A DNA stretch of 64,000 nucleotides from positions 1-64,000 of the forward strand of contig NZ_PGEM01000024.1 of NCBI RefSeq assembly GCF_002934005.1. Direction: 5' to 3'. Under the pieces are notes generated by a model. The model was not told the origin of the DNA. It searched no databases and saw nothing but the letters and a program-made list of their open reading frames with translations. Positions 1-9,287 of the stretch are shown in pieces. The translations under genes were made by a program, and so were the position numbers. The DNA is from Cuspidothrix issatschenkoi CHARLIE-1 (lineage in GTDB: Bacteria; Cyanobacteriota; Cyanobacteriia; Cyanobacteriales; Nostocaceae). The first letter of the stretch is position 1, and every line of letters starts with the position of its first letter.

Positions 1-597
1 TCCTGGGTTTTTGGCTAAATATTGCTGATGGTATTCTTCAGCATAATAAAATTCAGGTGCATCTAAAATTTCTGTGGTAATTTTACCATAACCTGCGCTA
101 CTGAGGGCAGCTTGATAGGTGTTACGTGATGCTTGTGCTAGTTGTTTTTGATTTTCGGAATAGACGTAAATTCCTGAACGGTATTGAGTCCCGGTATCAT
201 TACCTTGACGCATTCCTTGGGTAGGGTTGTGACTTTCCCAGAAAACTTTCAACAGTTGGGAATAAGGGATGATTTTGGGATCAAACACCACTAATACCAC
301 TTCATTGTGACCTGTTAAGCCGCTACAAACTTCTTGATAAGTAGGGTTAGGTGTGTAACCAGCAGCATAACCTACCGCAGTGGTATAAACCCCTTCGAGT
401 TGCCAGAATTTGCGTTCTGCTCCCCAAAAACAGCCTAAACCAAACATGGCAGTTTCCAAGCCTTCGGGAAAAGGTGCTTTCAGAGGATTTTTGTTAACGT
501 AATGATGTGCTGGTACTCGCATTACTTCTGCCCGTCCTGATAAAGCTTCCTCTGGTTTAGGCATAGCTGACTTTTTACCAAATCCGAATATTCCCAT
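1..597 (-). CDS. msrA: Peptide-methionine (S)-S-oxide reductase MsrA, 3' end cut by window edge
   Basis: MsrA reduces the S-epimer of methionine sulfoxide in proteins and free methionine, repairing oxidative damage in the cytosol. The reading frame opens at the ATG at 595-597 and runs off the left edge after 199 codons; the family is usually about 210-225 residues, so only a short C-terminal tail is missing. The signature GLGCFWGAE, with the catalytic cysteine, lies near residue 52, followed by the family blocks [19 protein letters not shown] and [12 protein letters not shown]. The N-terminal extension before the GCFWG motif is common in cyanobacterial MsrA. It stands alone on the minus strand, divergent from the next gene. 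Confidence 0.95.
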   Translation of the reverse strand, partial: MGIFGFGKKSAMPKPEEALSGRAEVMRVPAHHYVNKNPLKAPFPEGLETAMFGLGCFWGAERKFWQLEGVYTTAVGYAAGYTPNPTYQEVCSGLTGHNEVVLVVFDPKIIPYSQLLKVFWESHNPTQGMRQGNDTGTQYRSGIYVYSENQKQLAQASRNTYQAALSSAGYGKITTEILDAPEFYYAEEYHQQYLAKNPG

Positions 598-740
598 GGG
601 TTTAAATTTGTATTATGTATGATTGCTATTCTTTTCTATTGTAAAGATTTTTATCAGATTTTTAGAGGGACATAAGAGTGTTTTGGGCGGTTGGATCTTG
701 AATTATTATTGAGTGAGTAAGGAAACAAACATAGATCCCC

Positions 741-773
741 AGATCCCGGACTTCTTGAAGAAGTCCGGGATCT
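741..773. repeat. Perfect 33-bp palindrome of the GATCCCSGACTTCT repeat family
   Basis: Two 16-nt arms (AGATCCCGGACTTCTT and its exact complement) flank a single central base. The arm matches, with one change, the stem core of the MITE-like elements near 9.1, 21.8 and 51.0 kb, but this copy lacks their outer ends. It lies 23 bp upstream of the tsaC-like start, so it would form a hairpin in the leader if transcribed. Confidence 0.85.
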
Positions 774-795
774 AAAGCACGAAGGAAAAATACAG

Positions 796-1365
796 ATGAA
801 TGTCTCTTTAGAAGTTCTGATCACTAGCGCGAAAGCGGGAAAACTGATTAGTTTTCCTACGGATACAGTCCCCGCACTGGCAACAATACCAACACAAGCG
901 GAATTAATTTATGTTGCTAAACAACGGAGTTTAGACAAACCATTAATTTTAATGGCGGCTACTGCTGAAGATTTATGGGATTATGTTCAGGGTAGTGAAT
1001 TAGAATATCAGATTTGGCAAGAAGTTGTGAATCAATATTGGCCAGGGGCGTTAACTTTAGTTTTACCAGCTAGTGGAAAAATTCCTCCAGTTATGAATCC
1101 TAGGGATCCAAACACGATTGGTATTAGAGTTCCTAATCACGCAGTAACTCAAAGTATTTTAGCCCAAACTGGTCCCATGGCGACAACTAGTGTTAATTTA
1201 TCAGGTCAACCTGCTTTAGAGAAAAAAGCAGAAATAGAAGCTCAATTTCCAGAAGTTTTAACTTTAGAATCAATAGAATATCAAGGTTTGGGTATACCTT
1301 CCACTGTTGCAAAATGGACTGGTAGTAATTGGCAGATTTTAAGACAAGGTAGTATTAAATTGTAA
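796..1365 (+). CDS. tsaC: L-threonylcarbamoyladenylate synthase (YrdC/Sua5 family)
   Basis: YrdC-type proteins make threonylcarbamoyl-AMP from threonine, bicarbonate and ATP, the first step of the t6A modification of ANN-decoding tRNAs. The 189-residue protein is the short single-domain form without the Sua5 C-terminal domain. It carries the N-terminal motif LISFPTDTVPALA, the KQRSLDKPLILM block, WPGALTLVLP, and the late TTSVNLSGQPAL motif that lines the nucleotide pocket. The ATG at 796 is the only sensible start. The stop codon directly abuts a truncated MITE-like repeat at 1366. The related family member HypF is much longer, so confusion is unlikely. Confidence 0.9.
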   Translation: MNVSLEVLITSAKAGKLISFPTDTVPALATIPTQAELIYVAKQRSLDKPLILMAATAEDLWDYVQGSELEYQIWQEVVNQYWPGALTLVLPASGKIPPVMNPRDPNTIGIRVPNHAVTQSILAQTGPMATTSVNLSGQPALEKKAEIEAQFPEVLTLESIEYQGLGIPSTVAKWTGSNWQILRQGSIKL

Positions 1366-1421
1366 GTAAGAATTCAGGTAAAGCAAAAAGATCCCCGACT
1401 TCTATGAGCAATTTATCAATA
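1366..1421. repeat. Truncated MITE-like element (family A)
   Basis: The stretch begins with the family A terminal repeat GTAAGAATTCAG and continues through GATCCCCGACTTCTATGAGC. It matches the reverse complement of the right half of the complete copy at 21826-21947, then loses similarity after about 55 bp. It starts immediately after the tsaC stop codon, and may supply the 3' end of that transcript. Confidence 0.7.
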
Positions 1422-1600
1422 TTAAGAGTTTCAGGATTAAAAAAGTGAATTAGGTGCAAGGATTAAAAGCATATAACTTTCTCAGATTCGAGACTATTCT
1501 TATTTCCTCCTAATTCTTCCTCCTAATTCTTCCTCCTGACTCCTAGCCCTCACGAAAAGACTTTTTCAGCAAACCCTAATTAACTGCAATTTTTGTAAAT

Positions 1601-2509
1601 ATGAATTTTAACAACTGGTTGTATTTAGGAACGGGAATAGGATTAGGCATAGGTTTTTATAGATTGTTCCTACAGTCTACTAAATCTGCGTTGATTCCTC
1701 CTCAAAATTCTCCACAACATGAAGAAAGTCAACTTTTGCAAGAATTGAAACAAACTCAATTAGCTTATTATCAATCGCGAGAAATGAGTCAATTTAAGGC
1801 TGGTTTTTTAGCGAGAACTAGCCATGAATTGCGATCGCCATTAGGTGCTGTAATCGGATTACATCAATTAATTTTAGAAGATTTATGTGAAAATCCTGAA
1901 GAAGAGAGAGAGTTTATTGAACAAGCTCATGAGAAATCCTTAAAATTACTAAAACTCATTGATGAAATTTTGCATATTTCTAAATTAGAATCTGGGAGAA
2001 ATAAATTAGATATTGAGACTTTACAATTATCAGAATTTTTACAGGATATTTATGATTTAACTTATTTACTGGCAGCTAATCGCAATTATCCTTTTACTTT
2101 ATCATTACCAGATCCAGAAATTCATATTTTAGCAGATTCCCGATGGTTGAAACAAGTATTAATAAATTTAATAGATACGACGATTAAGGAAATGGAAGAA
2201 GGTAATATTTATCTCTCTAGTAATTTACCTACAGGTAATCATGTAAATATTTGGTTAGATGTCCCAACTGTTGCTGTAGTTACAAGTGAATCTCTAGATT
2301 TAATCACAACTGAAAATCCAGAACTTCAGGAAAATATAGATTTATCTCCAGGAATGAAACTTTTACTAAATCAAAGTTTAGTAGAATTGATGGGAGGAAA
2401 ATTAGAAATTTTGCCTTTACCCACCAATGACGAAAAAGCACAGCAGTTAAGCAGATTGCAAATATCTATACCTATAGAGACTCTTGAAAAGAAATCTCTT
2501 CAGTCATGA
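1601..2509 (+). CDS. Membrane-anchored sensor histidine kinase with eroded ATPase domain
   Basis: The protein has one predicted N-terminal membrane segment (about residues 6-24), a short linker, and a clear HisKA dimerisation domain. The H-box ARTSHELRSPLGAV puts the phospho-accepting histidine at residue 75. The following HATPase region (about 150-300) keeps the overall pattern but not the ATP-binding motifs: the N-box reads LINLIDTTIKE, and the usual G1 (DxGxG) and G2 boxes are absent, with SPGMKLLLNQ where a glycine-rich lid should be. It may therefore be phosphorylated by a partner or act as a pseudokinase. No response regulator is adjacent. The last 38 bp overlap the convergent acetyltransferase gene. 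Confidence 0.8.
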   Translation: MNFNNWLYLGTGIGLGIGFYRLFLQSTKSALIPPQNSPQHEESQLLQELKQTQLAYYQSREMSQFKAGFLARTSHELRSPLGAVIGLHQLILEDLCENPEEEREFIEQAHEKSLKLLKLIDEILHISKLESGRNKLDIETLQLSEFLQDIYDLTYLLAANRNYPFTLSLPDPEIHILADSRWLKQVLINLIDTTIKEMEEGNIYLSSNLPTGNHVNIWLDVPTVAVVTSESLDLITTENPELQENIDLSPGMKLLLNQSLVELMGGKLEILPLPTNDEKAQQLSRLQISIPIETLEKKSLQS

Positions 2510-2936
2510 AAGCATCATAATTAAAGTGATTACGTAAAACCATTGTGGTTGTGTTATTGACTTGAAACCCAATCTTTTCATAAAATTCCTGTTGGTTAGT
2601 CGTCATCAAGTATACACGCTCTACTTTTTGCATTCGTGGATGACTTAAAACAGTTTCTACTAACTTACTTCCTAACCCATTACCTTGATAGTCTGGATGA
2701 ATCACAACATCCCAGATTGTAGCGCGATAGATACCATCAGAAGTCGCTCTAGCAAAGCCAATTAATAATTCCCTATCCCAGATAGAAATAACAGGTTCGC
2801 TGTTAACAATAGCTATACCCCAATCCTTAATACTGCGTCCTTTTGCCCAAAAAGCAGTCAGGTTAAAAAGTTCTTGAAGTTGATAAAGATCAATATCCGC
2901 ATGACTTTGGCTAAACTGAATCTGAGAGTATTTCAT
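2472..2936 (-). CDS. GNAT-family N-acetyltransferase
   Basis: This is a 154-residue acetyltransferase of the Gcn5-related fold, using acetyl-CoA to acetylate an amine. The acetyl-CoA binding motif A is well preserved as DVVIHPDYQGNGLGSKLV (about residues 76-93), and the C-terminal FYEKIGFQ motif B is typical. The overall pattern, including the LLIGFARATSDG strand, resembles cyanobacterial and plastid GNATs (the NSI/SNAT-like group), but the substrate cannot be read from sequence. The ATG at 2936 fits the family length. It is convergent with the histidine kinase and overlaps it by 38 bp. Confidence 0.85.
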   Translation of the reverse strand: MKYSQIQFSQSHADIDLYQLQELFNLTAFWAKGRSIKDWGIAIVNSEPVISIWDRELLIGFARATSDGIYRATIWDVVIHPDYQGNGLGSKLVETVLSHPRMQKVERVYLMTTNQQEFYEKIGFQVNNTTTMVLRNHFNYDAFMTEEISFQESL

Positions 2937-3237
2937 TTATAGACACCTAATGATTCTAGTATCTTTGCTTCTGTTATGACATATTTTCAGGAAAATTACC
3001 CAAGTTGTATAGATGTATGCGACATTTTATTTAAAAATTCAACTTATACTTAATTGGGAAAATCCTCACCGATTTTTAAAGTCTTCCCAACTAGAACCAT
3101 TTGTAGGATTTTTTTTGGTAAGCGATCGCTACTAAACTGTTACGCAGCTAAATCAGATAATCCTAATATTTTTAAGTTTTGTGGTGCGCGTATCTTGCCC
3201 GCTAGAATTATACAGATATTGAAATAACAACCGATTT
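2937..3237. other. Intergenic, with one dispersed repeat
   Basis: No coding potential is visible. It contains a HIP1 octamer near 3122 and, at 3181-3208, a copy of a dispersed repeat with consensus GTGCGGGCATCTTGCCCGC. The same family appears at about 17896, 45551 and 54870. Confidence 0.6.
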
Positions 3238-3648
3238 TTATTTACAAATCCACTTCCATAGGGGATGGGAAGATCCTTGTTGACGAATACGATAAACTTG
3301 CTTTTGTAAATGTTGTTGTTCTTCTAATGGTAATCCCCAAATAATATTCCGACTTTGCCAAACTAAAACAGAAGTTGTCATAGCAATACAAAAACTCAAT
3401 CCCAGGCTAGATAGCGGATGAAAAATGATTGTATATCGTAATCCTACCCAAGTGAAATATTCATGTAACAAAGAAATTTCTGTCCGCAAGTTCCAGAGGC
3501 AAAAAGGCGCAATACATATCCACAAACAGACAACAAGCAACCATCTGCCATATAGTATCAGTCTATGTAGCTTTTGGATTTGTTGAGCAAAATTAGGGTC
3601 TAAAACTAATTCTTCTGGTTGAATTTGTGGTTCTTGGGGCTTATCCAT
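3238..3648 (-). CDS. Conserved hypothetical membrane protein, two TM segments
   Basis: A protein of unknown function with a hydrophilic N-terminus, two hydrophobic segments (near WLLVVCLWICIAPFCLW and LGLSFCIAMTTSVLVW) separated by a loop, and a basic, glutamine-rich C-terminal tail. I chose the ATG at 3646-3648 (MDKPQEP), which gives 136 residues; a TTG ten codons upstream would extend it with a phenylalanine-rich stretch that looks untranslated. It follows secF on the same strand after about 150 bp, so it may be the distal gene of the pdhB-secD-secF transcript. I do not recognise the family. Confidence 0.65.
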   Translation of the reverse strand: MDKPQEPQIQPEELVLDPNFAQQIQKLHRLILYGRWLLVVCLWICIAPFCLWNLRTEISLLHEYFTWVGLRYTIIFHPLSSLGLSFCIAMTTSVLVWQSRNIIWGLPLEEQQHLQKQVYRIRQQGSSHPLWKWICK

Positions 3649-3799
3649 AGAAGAGGAAAAAAAGGGTATAAAAGGCAAAGATTATGCAAACAATAAGGCT
3701 TGATACTTTTAAAAATCAAACACTTATTGAGATTCGAGACTATTCCTACATCCCTCTAATTCTTACCAAAAAACTTCTGCCCATCATCTATTAATGAAT

Positions 3800-4780
3800 T
3801 TAACTTTCCGGCGAATTTGCAGGGTCTTCAACTGGGTAATTTTCGCTGCGTTCTCGCCACCATATCAGTAGTGTACTAGCAATGAAAATACTAGAATAAG
3901 CTCCCATAATAAAGCCAACAATTAAGGCTAAGGAGAAATAATGGAGAGTTTCACCTCCAAATAAGAAGATGGCAGTTAATGTCAGTAGAGTTGTTAAAGT
4001 AGTGTTAATTGACCTACTTAAAGTTTGGTTAACAGCATCATCAACGACATCAGCAATTGGTTGTTGGGGATGAAGTTTAATAGTTTCCCGAATGCGGTCA
4101 TAAATAACAACCGTATCATTGACGGAGAAACCCGTGATAGTTAGCAAGGCAACTATAAAGAGGCTATCTACTTCTACACCGAAAACTAAGCCTAAAATTG
4201 AGAAAACGCCAGTTGTGATCAGAATATCGTGAAATAAAGCCACTATGGCAAATACGGCATAATCCCACTGAAATCTCACAGCCATGTAGATAGTAATCCC
4301 AATAAAGGAAACTATTAAAGCTAACACCCCAGAAGTAAATAACTCTTTACCTAAAGTTGCACCAACAGAGTCAATTTGATTTTTTTCGGGGTCAAAAGCA
4401 CCAATTTTTTCGCTTAAAGCAGTTTGTAAATTTGTCCGCTGTTCTGTCTCCAAGTTTTTTGTGCGAATAGTAATGCCATTTTCTACATTCTTATCGCCTA
4501 TTTTTTCAGAGATTAATTGAATGCTACTATCTCCCATGCCTTGAGATTTAGCAACTTCGCGCACAACGTTAATATCTATGGGTTGGTCGCAGTTACCAGG
4601 TTTGCTACAGTCCCGGACAAATTGTAACCTTGTGCCGCCGATAAAATCCAAACTGGGACGTAGAGGCGCTTTAATACTGGGGTTCATGTAGGATATCACC
4701 ATCGAGATAATTCCAGCCAGAATAATACTAGAGGAAATAATCCACCACAGACCCCGTGCTTTGTTAATCTGTAATTTCAT
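3800..4780 (-). CDS. secF: Protein translocase subunit SecF
   Basis: SecF pairs with SecD to pull proteins out of SecYEG using the proton-motive force, in the plasma and thylakoid membranes. The 326-residue protein shows the RND-type layout: TM1 near residues 13-31, a periplasmic P1 domain containing [11 protein letters not shown], then five TM segments with the family block [15 protein letters not shown] and the [12 protein letters not shown] motif. Its ATG overlaps the secD stop codon by 4 bp (ATGA), indicating translational coupling. Length and architecture are normal for a cyanobacterial SecF. Confidence 0.96.
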   Translation of the reverse strand: MKLQINKARGLWWIISSSIILAGIISMVISYMNPSIKAPLRPSLDFIGGTRLQFVRDCSKPGNCDQPIDINVVREVAKSQGMGDSSIQLISEKIGDKNVENGITIRTKNLETEQRTNLQTALSEKIGAFDPEKNQIDSVGATLGKELFTSGVLALIVSFIGITIYMAVRFQWDYAVFAIVALFHDILITTGVFSILGLVFGVEVDSLFIVALLTITGFSVNDTVVIYDRIRETIKLHPQQPIADVVDDAVNQTLSRSINTTLTTLLTLTAIFLFGGETLHYFSLALIVGFIMGAYSSIFIASTLLIWWRERSENYPVEDPANSPES

Positions 4781-6189
4781 TGTGCCACTCCTGTCTTATT
4801 TGCTACTGGCACATTAGGAGCATAAAGTTCTGTTTTCCGTAATGAGGGAATAGAAATGACTAAAAACATCAACGTGCGACTACAAGTAATTGCGGTAAAC
4901 ATACTTACCCCTACACCTAAAGCTAAGGTCAGCGCGAAGCCTTTGACTAAACCTGAACCCAGCCAAAATAATGCGGCACAAGCAATCCAGGTAGTAACAT
5001 TACTATCTAAAATACTAGAAAAAGCGCGATAAAAACCAGATTCCACAGAACGGTATAAAGATTTACCTGCTTGTAGTTCTTCTCTTGTACGTTCAAAAAT
5101 TAAGACGTTGGCATCAACCGCCATACCAATACTGAGGATAAAACCAGCAATTCCTGGTAATGTGAGGGTGATACTCAATAAACAAAAGGCAGCCCAAGTC
5201 AGAATGGAGTAAATCAGTAGTGAAACATTGGCGATCATTCCTGGTAGTCTATAGTACAATACCATAAATATTACTACCAAAGTTAGACCACCGATACCAG
5301 CATAGATACTTCTTTGAATACTGTCTTTTCCTAAAGTAGCGCCTACGGTTCTTCTTTCCGCAATTTCTACAGGTACAGGTAATGCACCGCCACGCAACTG
5401 TACCCCTAAATCATTGGCTTCTTGGGCTTGAAAATTACCTGTAATGATTGCTGAACCACCAGTAATGCCAGTTTGTGCGTGTTCTACGCCTACTGTGGGT
5501 GAACTAATCAATTCATTATCAAGAAAAATTCCGATACTACGGCCAGTCCCAGCCAGGTCTTTTGTTAGTCCAGCAAAGAGTTCACCACCTGTTTGATCAA
5601 ATCGGATGGCTACATTCCAGTTAGTGCCTTGATTGGGTTCACCGTAGGCATCCTTGAGATATTTACCGGTGAGAGGTGGATTGGTGCTTTCAAATAATTC
5701 GGCAATTGCTTGATTATTTTTATCAAACTCTTCTTTATTTTTATCAATCGTTGCTTGGTCTTTGGACTTTCTCGCTTCTTCCCGCTTCTGTTTCAAGTCG
5801 TTTCTTGTTACCTGGAAGGCGAAAAGCTGAGTTTCTGTATTCTTTTTCTGGACACGGAACTCTAACTGGGCTGTTCCGCCTAATATCCGTTCTGCTTGTT
5901 CTGGGTCGTTGACACCAGGTAATTGTACTAAAATTTTATCAGTACCTACAGTTTGAATTAAGGGTTCGGAAACACCAAGACCATTAATTCGCCCTTCTAC
6001 AACTCTTTTCACAGCTTCCAATTCTCTTTCAGTGATTTGCTTGATTTCTGCTGTTGGTTTCACCTGAATGGTAAGCTGTGAACCGCCCCGTAAGTCTAGT
6101 CCCAAGGGTACGGGATTTGTGGCAATCACCGCTATAGCGGCGATTACCAAAACTATAATTAACGCTAATAGCGATCGCTGTTTTTGCAT
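4777..6189 (-). CDS. secD: Protein translocase subunit SecD
   Basis: SecD forms the six-TM, proton-driven partner of SecF. After TM1 (about residues 7-24) comes the conserved block [10 protein letters not shown], the large P1 domain containing [17 protein letters not shown], a charged lysine/glutamate-rich insertion, the P1-head motif [10 protein letters not shown], and five further TM segments with [18 protein letters not shown], which holds the residues for proton coupling. I chose the ATG at 6187-6189 (MQKQRS); a TTG at 6210 and a GTG at 6201 lie upstream in frame but add no conserved residues. It is coupled to secF by a 4-bp overlap. Confidence 0.95.
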   Translation of the reverse strand: MQKQRSLLALIIVLVIAAIAVIATNPVPLGLDLRGGSQLTIQVKPTAEIKQITERELEAVKRVVEGRINGLGVSEPLIQTVGTDKILVQLPGVNDPEQAERILGGTAQLEFRVQKKNTETQLFAFQVTRNDLKQKREEARKSKDQATIDKNKEEFDKNNQAIAELFESTNPPLTGKYLKDAYGEPNQGTNWNVAIRFDQTGGELFAGLTKDLAGTGRSIGIFLDNELISSPTVGVEHAQTGITGGSAIITGNFQAQEANDLGVQLRGGALPVPVEIAERRTVGATLGKDSIQRSIYAGIGGLTLVVIFMVLYYRLPGMIANVSLLIYSILTWAAFCLLSITLTLPGIAGFILSIGMAVDANVLIFERTREELQAGKSLYRSVESGFYRAFSSILDSNVTTWIACAALFWLGSGLVKGFALTLALGVGVSMFTAITCSRTLMFLVISIPSLRKTELYAPNVPVANKTGVAQ

Positions 6190-6210
6190 ACCATCACTCA
6201 CAACTGACAA

Positions 6211-6322
6211 AGGTTATAATAACGTTCTTTTTGCCAGTTGTGAGTAGAAAATTTCAGAGGCAGGAGGCAGTTGTATAGCTAACGCCACCCTTTGCGAAGG
6301 AAGTACAACCGTCACCCATAAC
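6211..6322. other. pdhB-secD spacer with a short repeat
   Basis: This spacer carries a Nostoc-type short interspersed repeat (TAGCTAACGCCACCCTTTGC near 6277), related to those near 36640 and 45561. No gene is visible; pdhB and secD are probably still co-transcribed. Confidence 0.5.
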
Positions 6323-7306
6323 CTAAACCCGCAAAGCCACCATTTTCTGCACTGCTTCGATGATTTGCTCTGGTTGGATAATGGTTAACCGTTCCAGATT
6401 ACCGTTATAAGGCGTGGGGATATCTTGGGAAGAAAGACGCAATACAGGGGCATCCAATTCATCAAATAAGCGGTCATTAATGGAGGCGGTTAATTCTGCA
6501 CCAATACCGCCTGTTCTCATACACTCTTCCACGACAATGACGCGGTGAGTTTTGCGTATTGATGCGCCAATGGTATCAAAATCTAAAGGTTTGAGAGAAA
6601 TTAAATCAATCACTTCTGGATCATAACCCTGCTTTTCCAAGAGTTTCACAGCTTGCAGTACATGATATCGCATCCGAGAGTAAGTGAGAATTGTCACGTC
6701 CTTACCTTGGCGTACTACTTCCGCTTTATCTAGGGGTAGTACATATTCTGTTTCTGGTAGGTCTTCTTTTAAGTTATAAAGTAAAACGTGTTCAAAAAAT
6801 AACACAGGGTTATCATCACGGATGGCAGCTTTCAAAAGTCCTTTAGCGTTATATGGCGTAGAGCAAGCTACAATTTTTAAGCCGGGAACAGCCTGGAAAT
6901 AAGCTTCTAGACGTTGGGAATGTTCTGCTCCTAATTGTCTACCCACACCACCAGGCCCACGAATCACCATAGGGATTTTAAAGTTACCGCCAGAAGTGTA
7001 GCGTAACATACCCGCATTATTAGAAATTTGGTTGAAGGCGAGGAGCAAAAAGCCCATATTCATCCCTTCAATAATCGGTCTTAACCCAGTCATAGCCGCA
7101 CCTACAGCTATCCCAGTAAAGCTGTTTTCGGCAATAGGAGTATCTACAACTCGCAGATCACCATATTTTTGGTGTAAATCTTTAGTAACTTTATAAGAAC
7201 CGCCGTAGTGTCCTACGTCTTCACCAAGAACGAATACGCTGGAATCGCGTGCCATTTCCTCGTCAATAGCTTCCCGCAGGGCGTTGAAAAATAGTGTTTC
7301 TGCCAT
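6323..7306 (-). CDS. pdhB: Pyruvate dehydrogenase E1 component, beta subunit
   Basis: PdhB forms, with PdhA, the thiamine-diphosphate E1 enzyme that decarboxylates pyruvate and feeds acetyl groups to the E2 core. The 327-residue protein has the transketolase pyrimidine-binding domain ([20 protein letters not shown] near residues 25-44, with the ThDP-activating glutamate further on in [15 protein letters not shown]) and the C-terminal transketolase domain with [17 protein letters not shown]. Start and length match cyanobacterial and plastid PdhB. The pdhB-secD-secF order is common in cyanobacteria. PdhA is not in the window. Confidence 0.95.
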   Translation of the reverse strand: MAETLFFNALREAIDEEMARDSSVFVLGEDVGHYGGSYKVTKDLHQKYGDLRVVDTPIAENSFTGIAVGAAMTGLRPIIEGMNMGFLLLAFNQISNNAGMLRYTSGGNFKIPMVIRGPGGVGRQLGAEHSQRLEAYFQAVPGLKIVACSTPYNAKGLLKAAIRDDNPVLFFEHVLLYNLKEDLPETEYVLPLDKAEVVRQGKDVTILTYSRMRYHVLQAVKLLEKQGYDPEVIDLISLKPLDFDTIGASIRKTHRVIVVEECMRTGGIGAELTASINDRLFDELDAPVLRLSSQDIPTPYNGNLERLTIIQPEQIIEAVQKMVALRV

Positions 7307-7578
7307 TTAGACCTTTATTGCAATTTATCGTTATAAAATTTTATCCTGCCATTGTCCCAAATACCGTCAACCGTAGCACTAGATTAGTAATGGAGAATTA
7401 GCGAACTGCTTACAGCACAGCTAGTTACCTCTGGGACGCTTTGCGAACGCGATCGCCATTCCCCATTTTCAGTTATCCTTAATCTTAGTCAGAAGACGGT
7501 TAAAATCTCCGTACAGTAGATGCAACTAAGTTACAGTGTGGCGAACCCAGACTATATAATATCACTAAAATCCTGACT

Positions 7579-7860
7579 GTGAAAACAATTTTAAACTCAA
7601 TTCCCAATGAAGTGAATTGGCAAGATATCGTACAATTTAAAAAATTAGATCAGCGTGTTGCGATAGCTAATGAAATTTGTGCAAATCTCATTGGTGTGAA
7701 TGAAGGTTATATCGAATGGTGTCCTGATAATGAGCCACCAACGCAGTTAGAAACCTTGCTTTGGTGGTGGGTTATCCGTCCTGATTTGGGAGCGGCTATT
7801 GCAAGTGAAGCACCGCAAGAACTAAAGGAAATTATCAGTCAATACATCCTTAATTTATGA
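7579..7860 (+). CDS. Small conserved protein translated with moeA
   Basis: A 93-residue soluble protein of unknown function, starting at a GTG. It has a tryptophan-rich centre (IEWCPDNEPPTQLETLLWWW) and no signal or membrane segment. Its stop codon overlaps the moeA start by 4 bp (ATGA), which strongly supports translation and suggests a link to molybdopterin synthesis or simple co-expression. I do not recognise a family. Confidence 0.75.
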   Translation: MKTILNSIPNEVNWQDIVQFKKLDQRVAIANEICANLIGVNEGYIEWCPDNEPPTQLETLLWWWVIRPDLGAAIASEAPQELKEIISQYILNL

Positions 7861-9086
7861 TCTTATCAGTCCAAGATGCAGAAACTATTATTCTCGATGC
7901 TGTCCAACCTTTAAACCAAAAACATGATCTAGAAATTGTTGATTTATCCACAGCATTTCACCGAATTTTAGCAACTCCTGTAATTAGTAATTTAGATTTT
8001 CCCCATTGGGATAATTCGGCAATGGATGGTTTTGCAGTGCGTTATGAAGATGTGCAAAATTCCAGTCCTGAAAATCCCACAAGTTTAGAAATTGTTGTAG
8101 AAATTCCCGCCGGATATCAACCCCAAATTACTATTAAACCAGGACAAGCAGCACGAATTTTTACTGGTGCAATTATGCCACAGGGTGCGGATACTGTAGT
8201 CATGCAGGAAAAAACTAATTTCCAGGAAAATAAAGTTTTTATTCTTGCTGCACCCCAACCCCAAGAATTTGTCAGACATCAAGGAGATTTTTACCAAGCG
8301 GGAAAAGAACTTTTACCAGCAGGAATTAAACTAAATGCAACAGAAATTGCCATTTTAGCCGCAGCACAATTATCTAAAATCAGTGTTTTCCGCCGTCCAC
8401 GGGTGGCAATTTTTTCTAGCGGTGATGAGTTAGTAACACCAGAACAAACCCTAAAACCTGGACAAATTGTAGATTCTAACCAATATGCTTTGGCTGCTTT
8501 AGTTAAAGAATTAGGTGCAGAAGTGTTAATGTTAGGAATTGTTAAGGATAATCTCACTGCTTTAACCGAAACTATAAATTATGCTATTAATAATGCAGAT
8601 ATAGTTCTTTCCTCCGGTGGAGTGTCTGTAGGTGATTATGATTATATTGATAAAATCTTAGCATCTCTGGGGGCAAAAATTCATTTTCGGGCTGTGCAAA
8701 TGCGTCCAGGAAAACCTTTAACTTTTGCCACCTTTCCCAATTCTCTATACTTTGGGTTACCTGGAAATCCGGTTTCTGCTTTGGTGACTTTTTGGCGATT
8801 TGTGCAACCTGCAATTAAAAAACTTTCGGGTATTAATAGAGGTTGGGAAGCAAGATTTGTCAATGTAAAATCCCAGAGTGAGTTAAAATCTCAAGGCAAG
8901 ATGGAAACTTATATTTGGGGTAATTTGACCTTAAATAAGAATATTTATGAATTTCTCCCAACTGATGGTAATTTAAGTTCTGGTAATTTAATTAATTTAG
9001 CCCAAACTAATGCTTTAGCCGTTTTACCTGTGGGAAAAACTTTTATTTCTCCAGGTGAGGATGTTTTAGTTTTGCCAGTTGGGTAA
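7857..9086 (+). CDS. moeA: Molybdopterin molybdenumtransferase MoeA
   Basis: MoeA inserts molybdate into adenylylated molybdopterin, the last step of molybdenum cofactor synthesis, needed for nitrate reductase. The 409-residue protein has the N-terminal domain with PHWDNSAMDGFAVR (residues about 43-56), the MPQGADTVVMQE block, the MoCF-like domain with SSGGVSVGDYDYI, the MRPGKPLTFA motif, and GLPGNPVSALVTF that holds the active site, followed by the C-terminal beta domain. It is translationally coupled to the small upstream gene. A fused molybdate transporter gene (modBC) lies in the same window at 51.2 kb. Confidence 0.96.
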   Translation: MILSVQDAETIILDAVQPLNQKHDLEIVDLSTAFHRILATPVISNLDFPHWDNSAMDGFAVRYEDVQNSSPENPTSLEIVVEIPAGYQPQITIKPGQAARIFTGAIMPQGADTVVMQEKTNFQENKVFILAAPQPQEFVRHQGDFYQAGKELLPAGIKLNATEIAILAAAQLSKISVFRRPRVAIFSSGDELVTPEQTLKPGQIVDSNQYALAALVKELGAEVLMLGIVKDNLTALTETINYAINNADIVLSSGGVSVGDYDYIDKILASLGAKIHFRAVQMRPGKPLTFATFPNSLYFGLPGNPVSALVTFWRFVQPAIKKLSGINRGWEARFVNVKSQSELKSQGKMETYIWGNLTLNKNIYEFLPTDGNLSSGNLINLAQTNALAVLPVGKTFISPGEDVLVLPVG

Positions 9087-9095
9087 TTATATCAT

Positions 9096-9212
9096 GTTCA
9101 GTATTCAGCTATAGCACTTGTTTCCAGATCCCCGACTTCTTTGATTGATTGTATTCGGAAAGGATAAATCTATCAAAGAAGTCGGGGATCTTATCACCTC
9201 ACCTGAATTCTG
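9096..9212. mobile_element. MITE-like element, family A, full copy
   Basis: A non-coding element of about 117 bp. It opens with GTATTCAGCTATAGCACTTG and ends with CACCTCACCTGAATTCT. The interior is a perfect 20-bp stem, AGATCCCCGACTTCTTTGAT at 9126-9145 pairing with 9172-9191. The outer ends form imperfect inverted repeats, as in the copies at 21826 and 51014. It may act as the moeA terminator. Confidence 0.8.
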
Positions 9213-9220
9213 ACTCTAGT

Positions 9221-9250
9221 TGTAGAGACGTTCCGGCAGAACGTCTTTAC
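9221..9250. repeat. Dispersed palindrome GTAGAGACGTTCC...GAACGTCTTTAC
   Basis: A short inverted repeat found elsewhere at 17936-17962, 31722-31753 and, degraded, at about 49228. It is a typical Nostocales intergenic palindrome with no coding content. Confidence 0.75.
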
Positions 9251-9287
9251 CAAAGTTATTTGCCACAGCCTCAGTTGAAACTAATAG

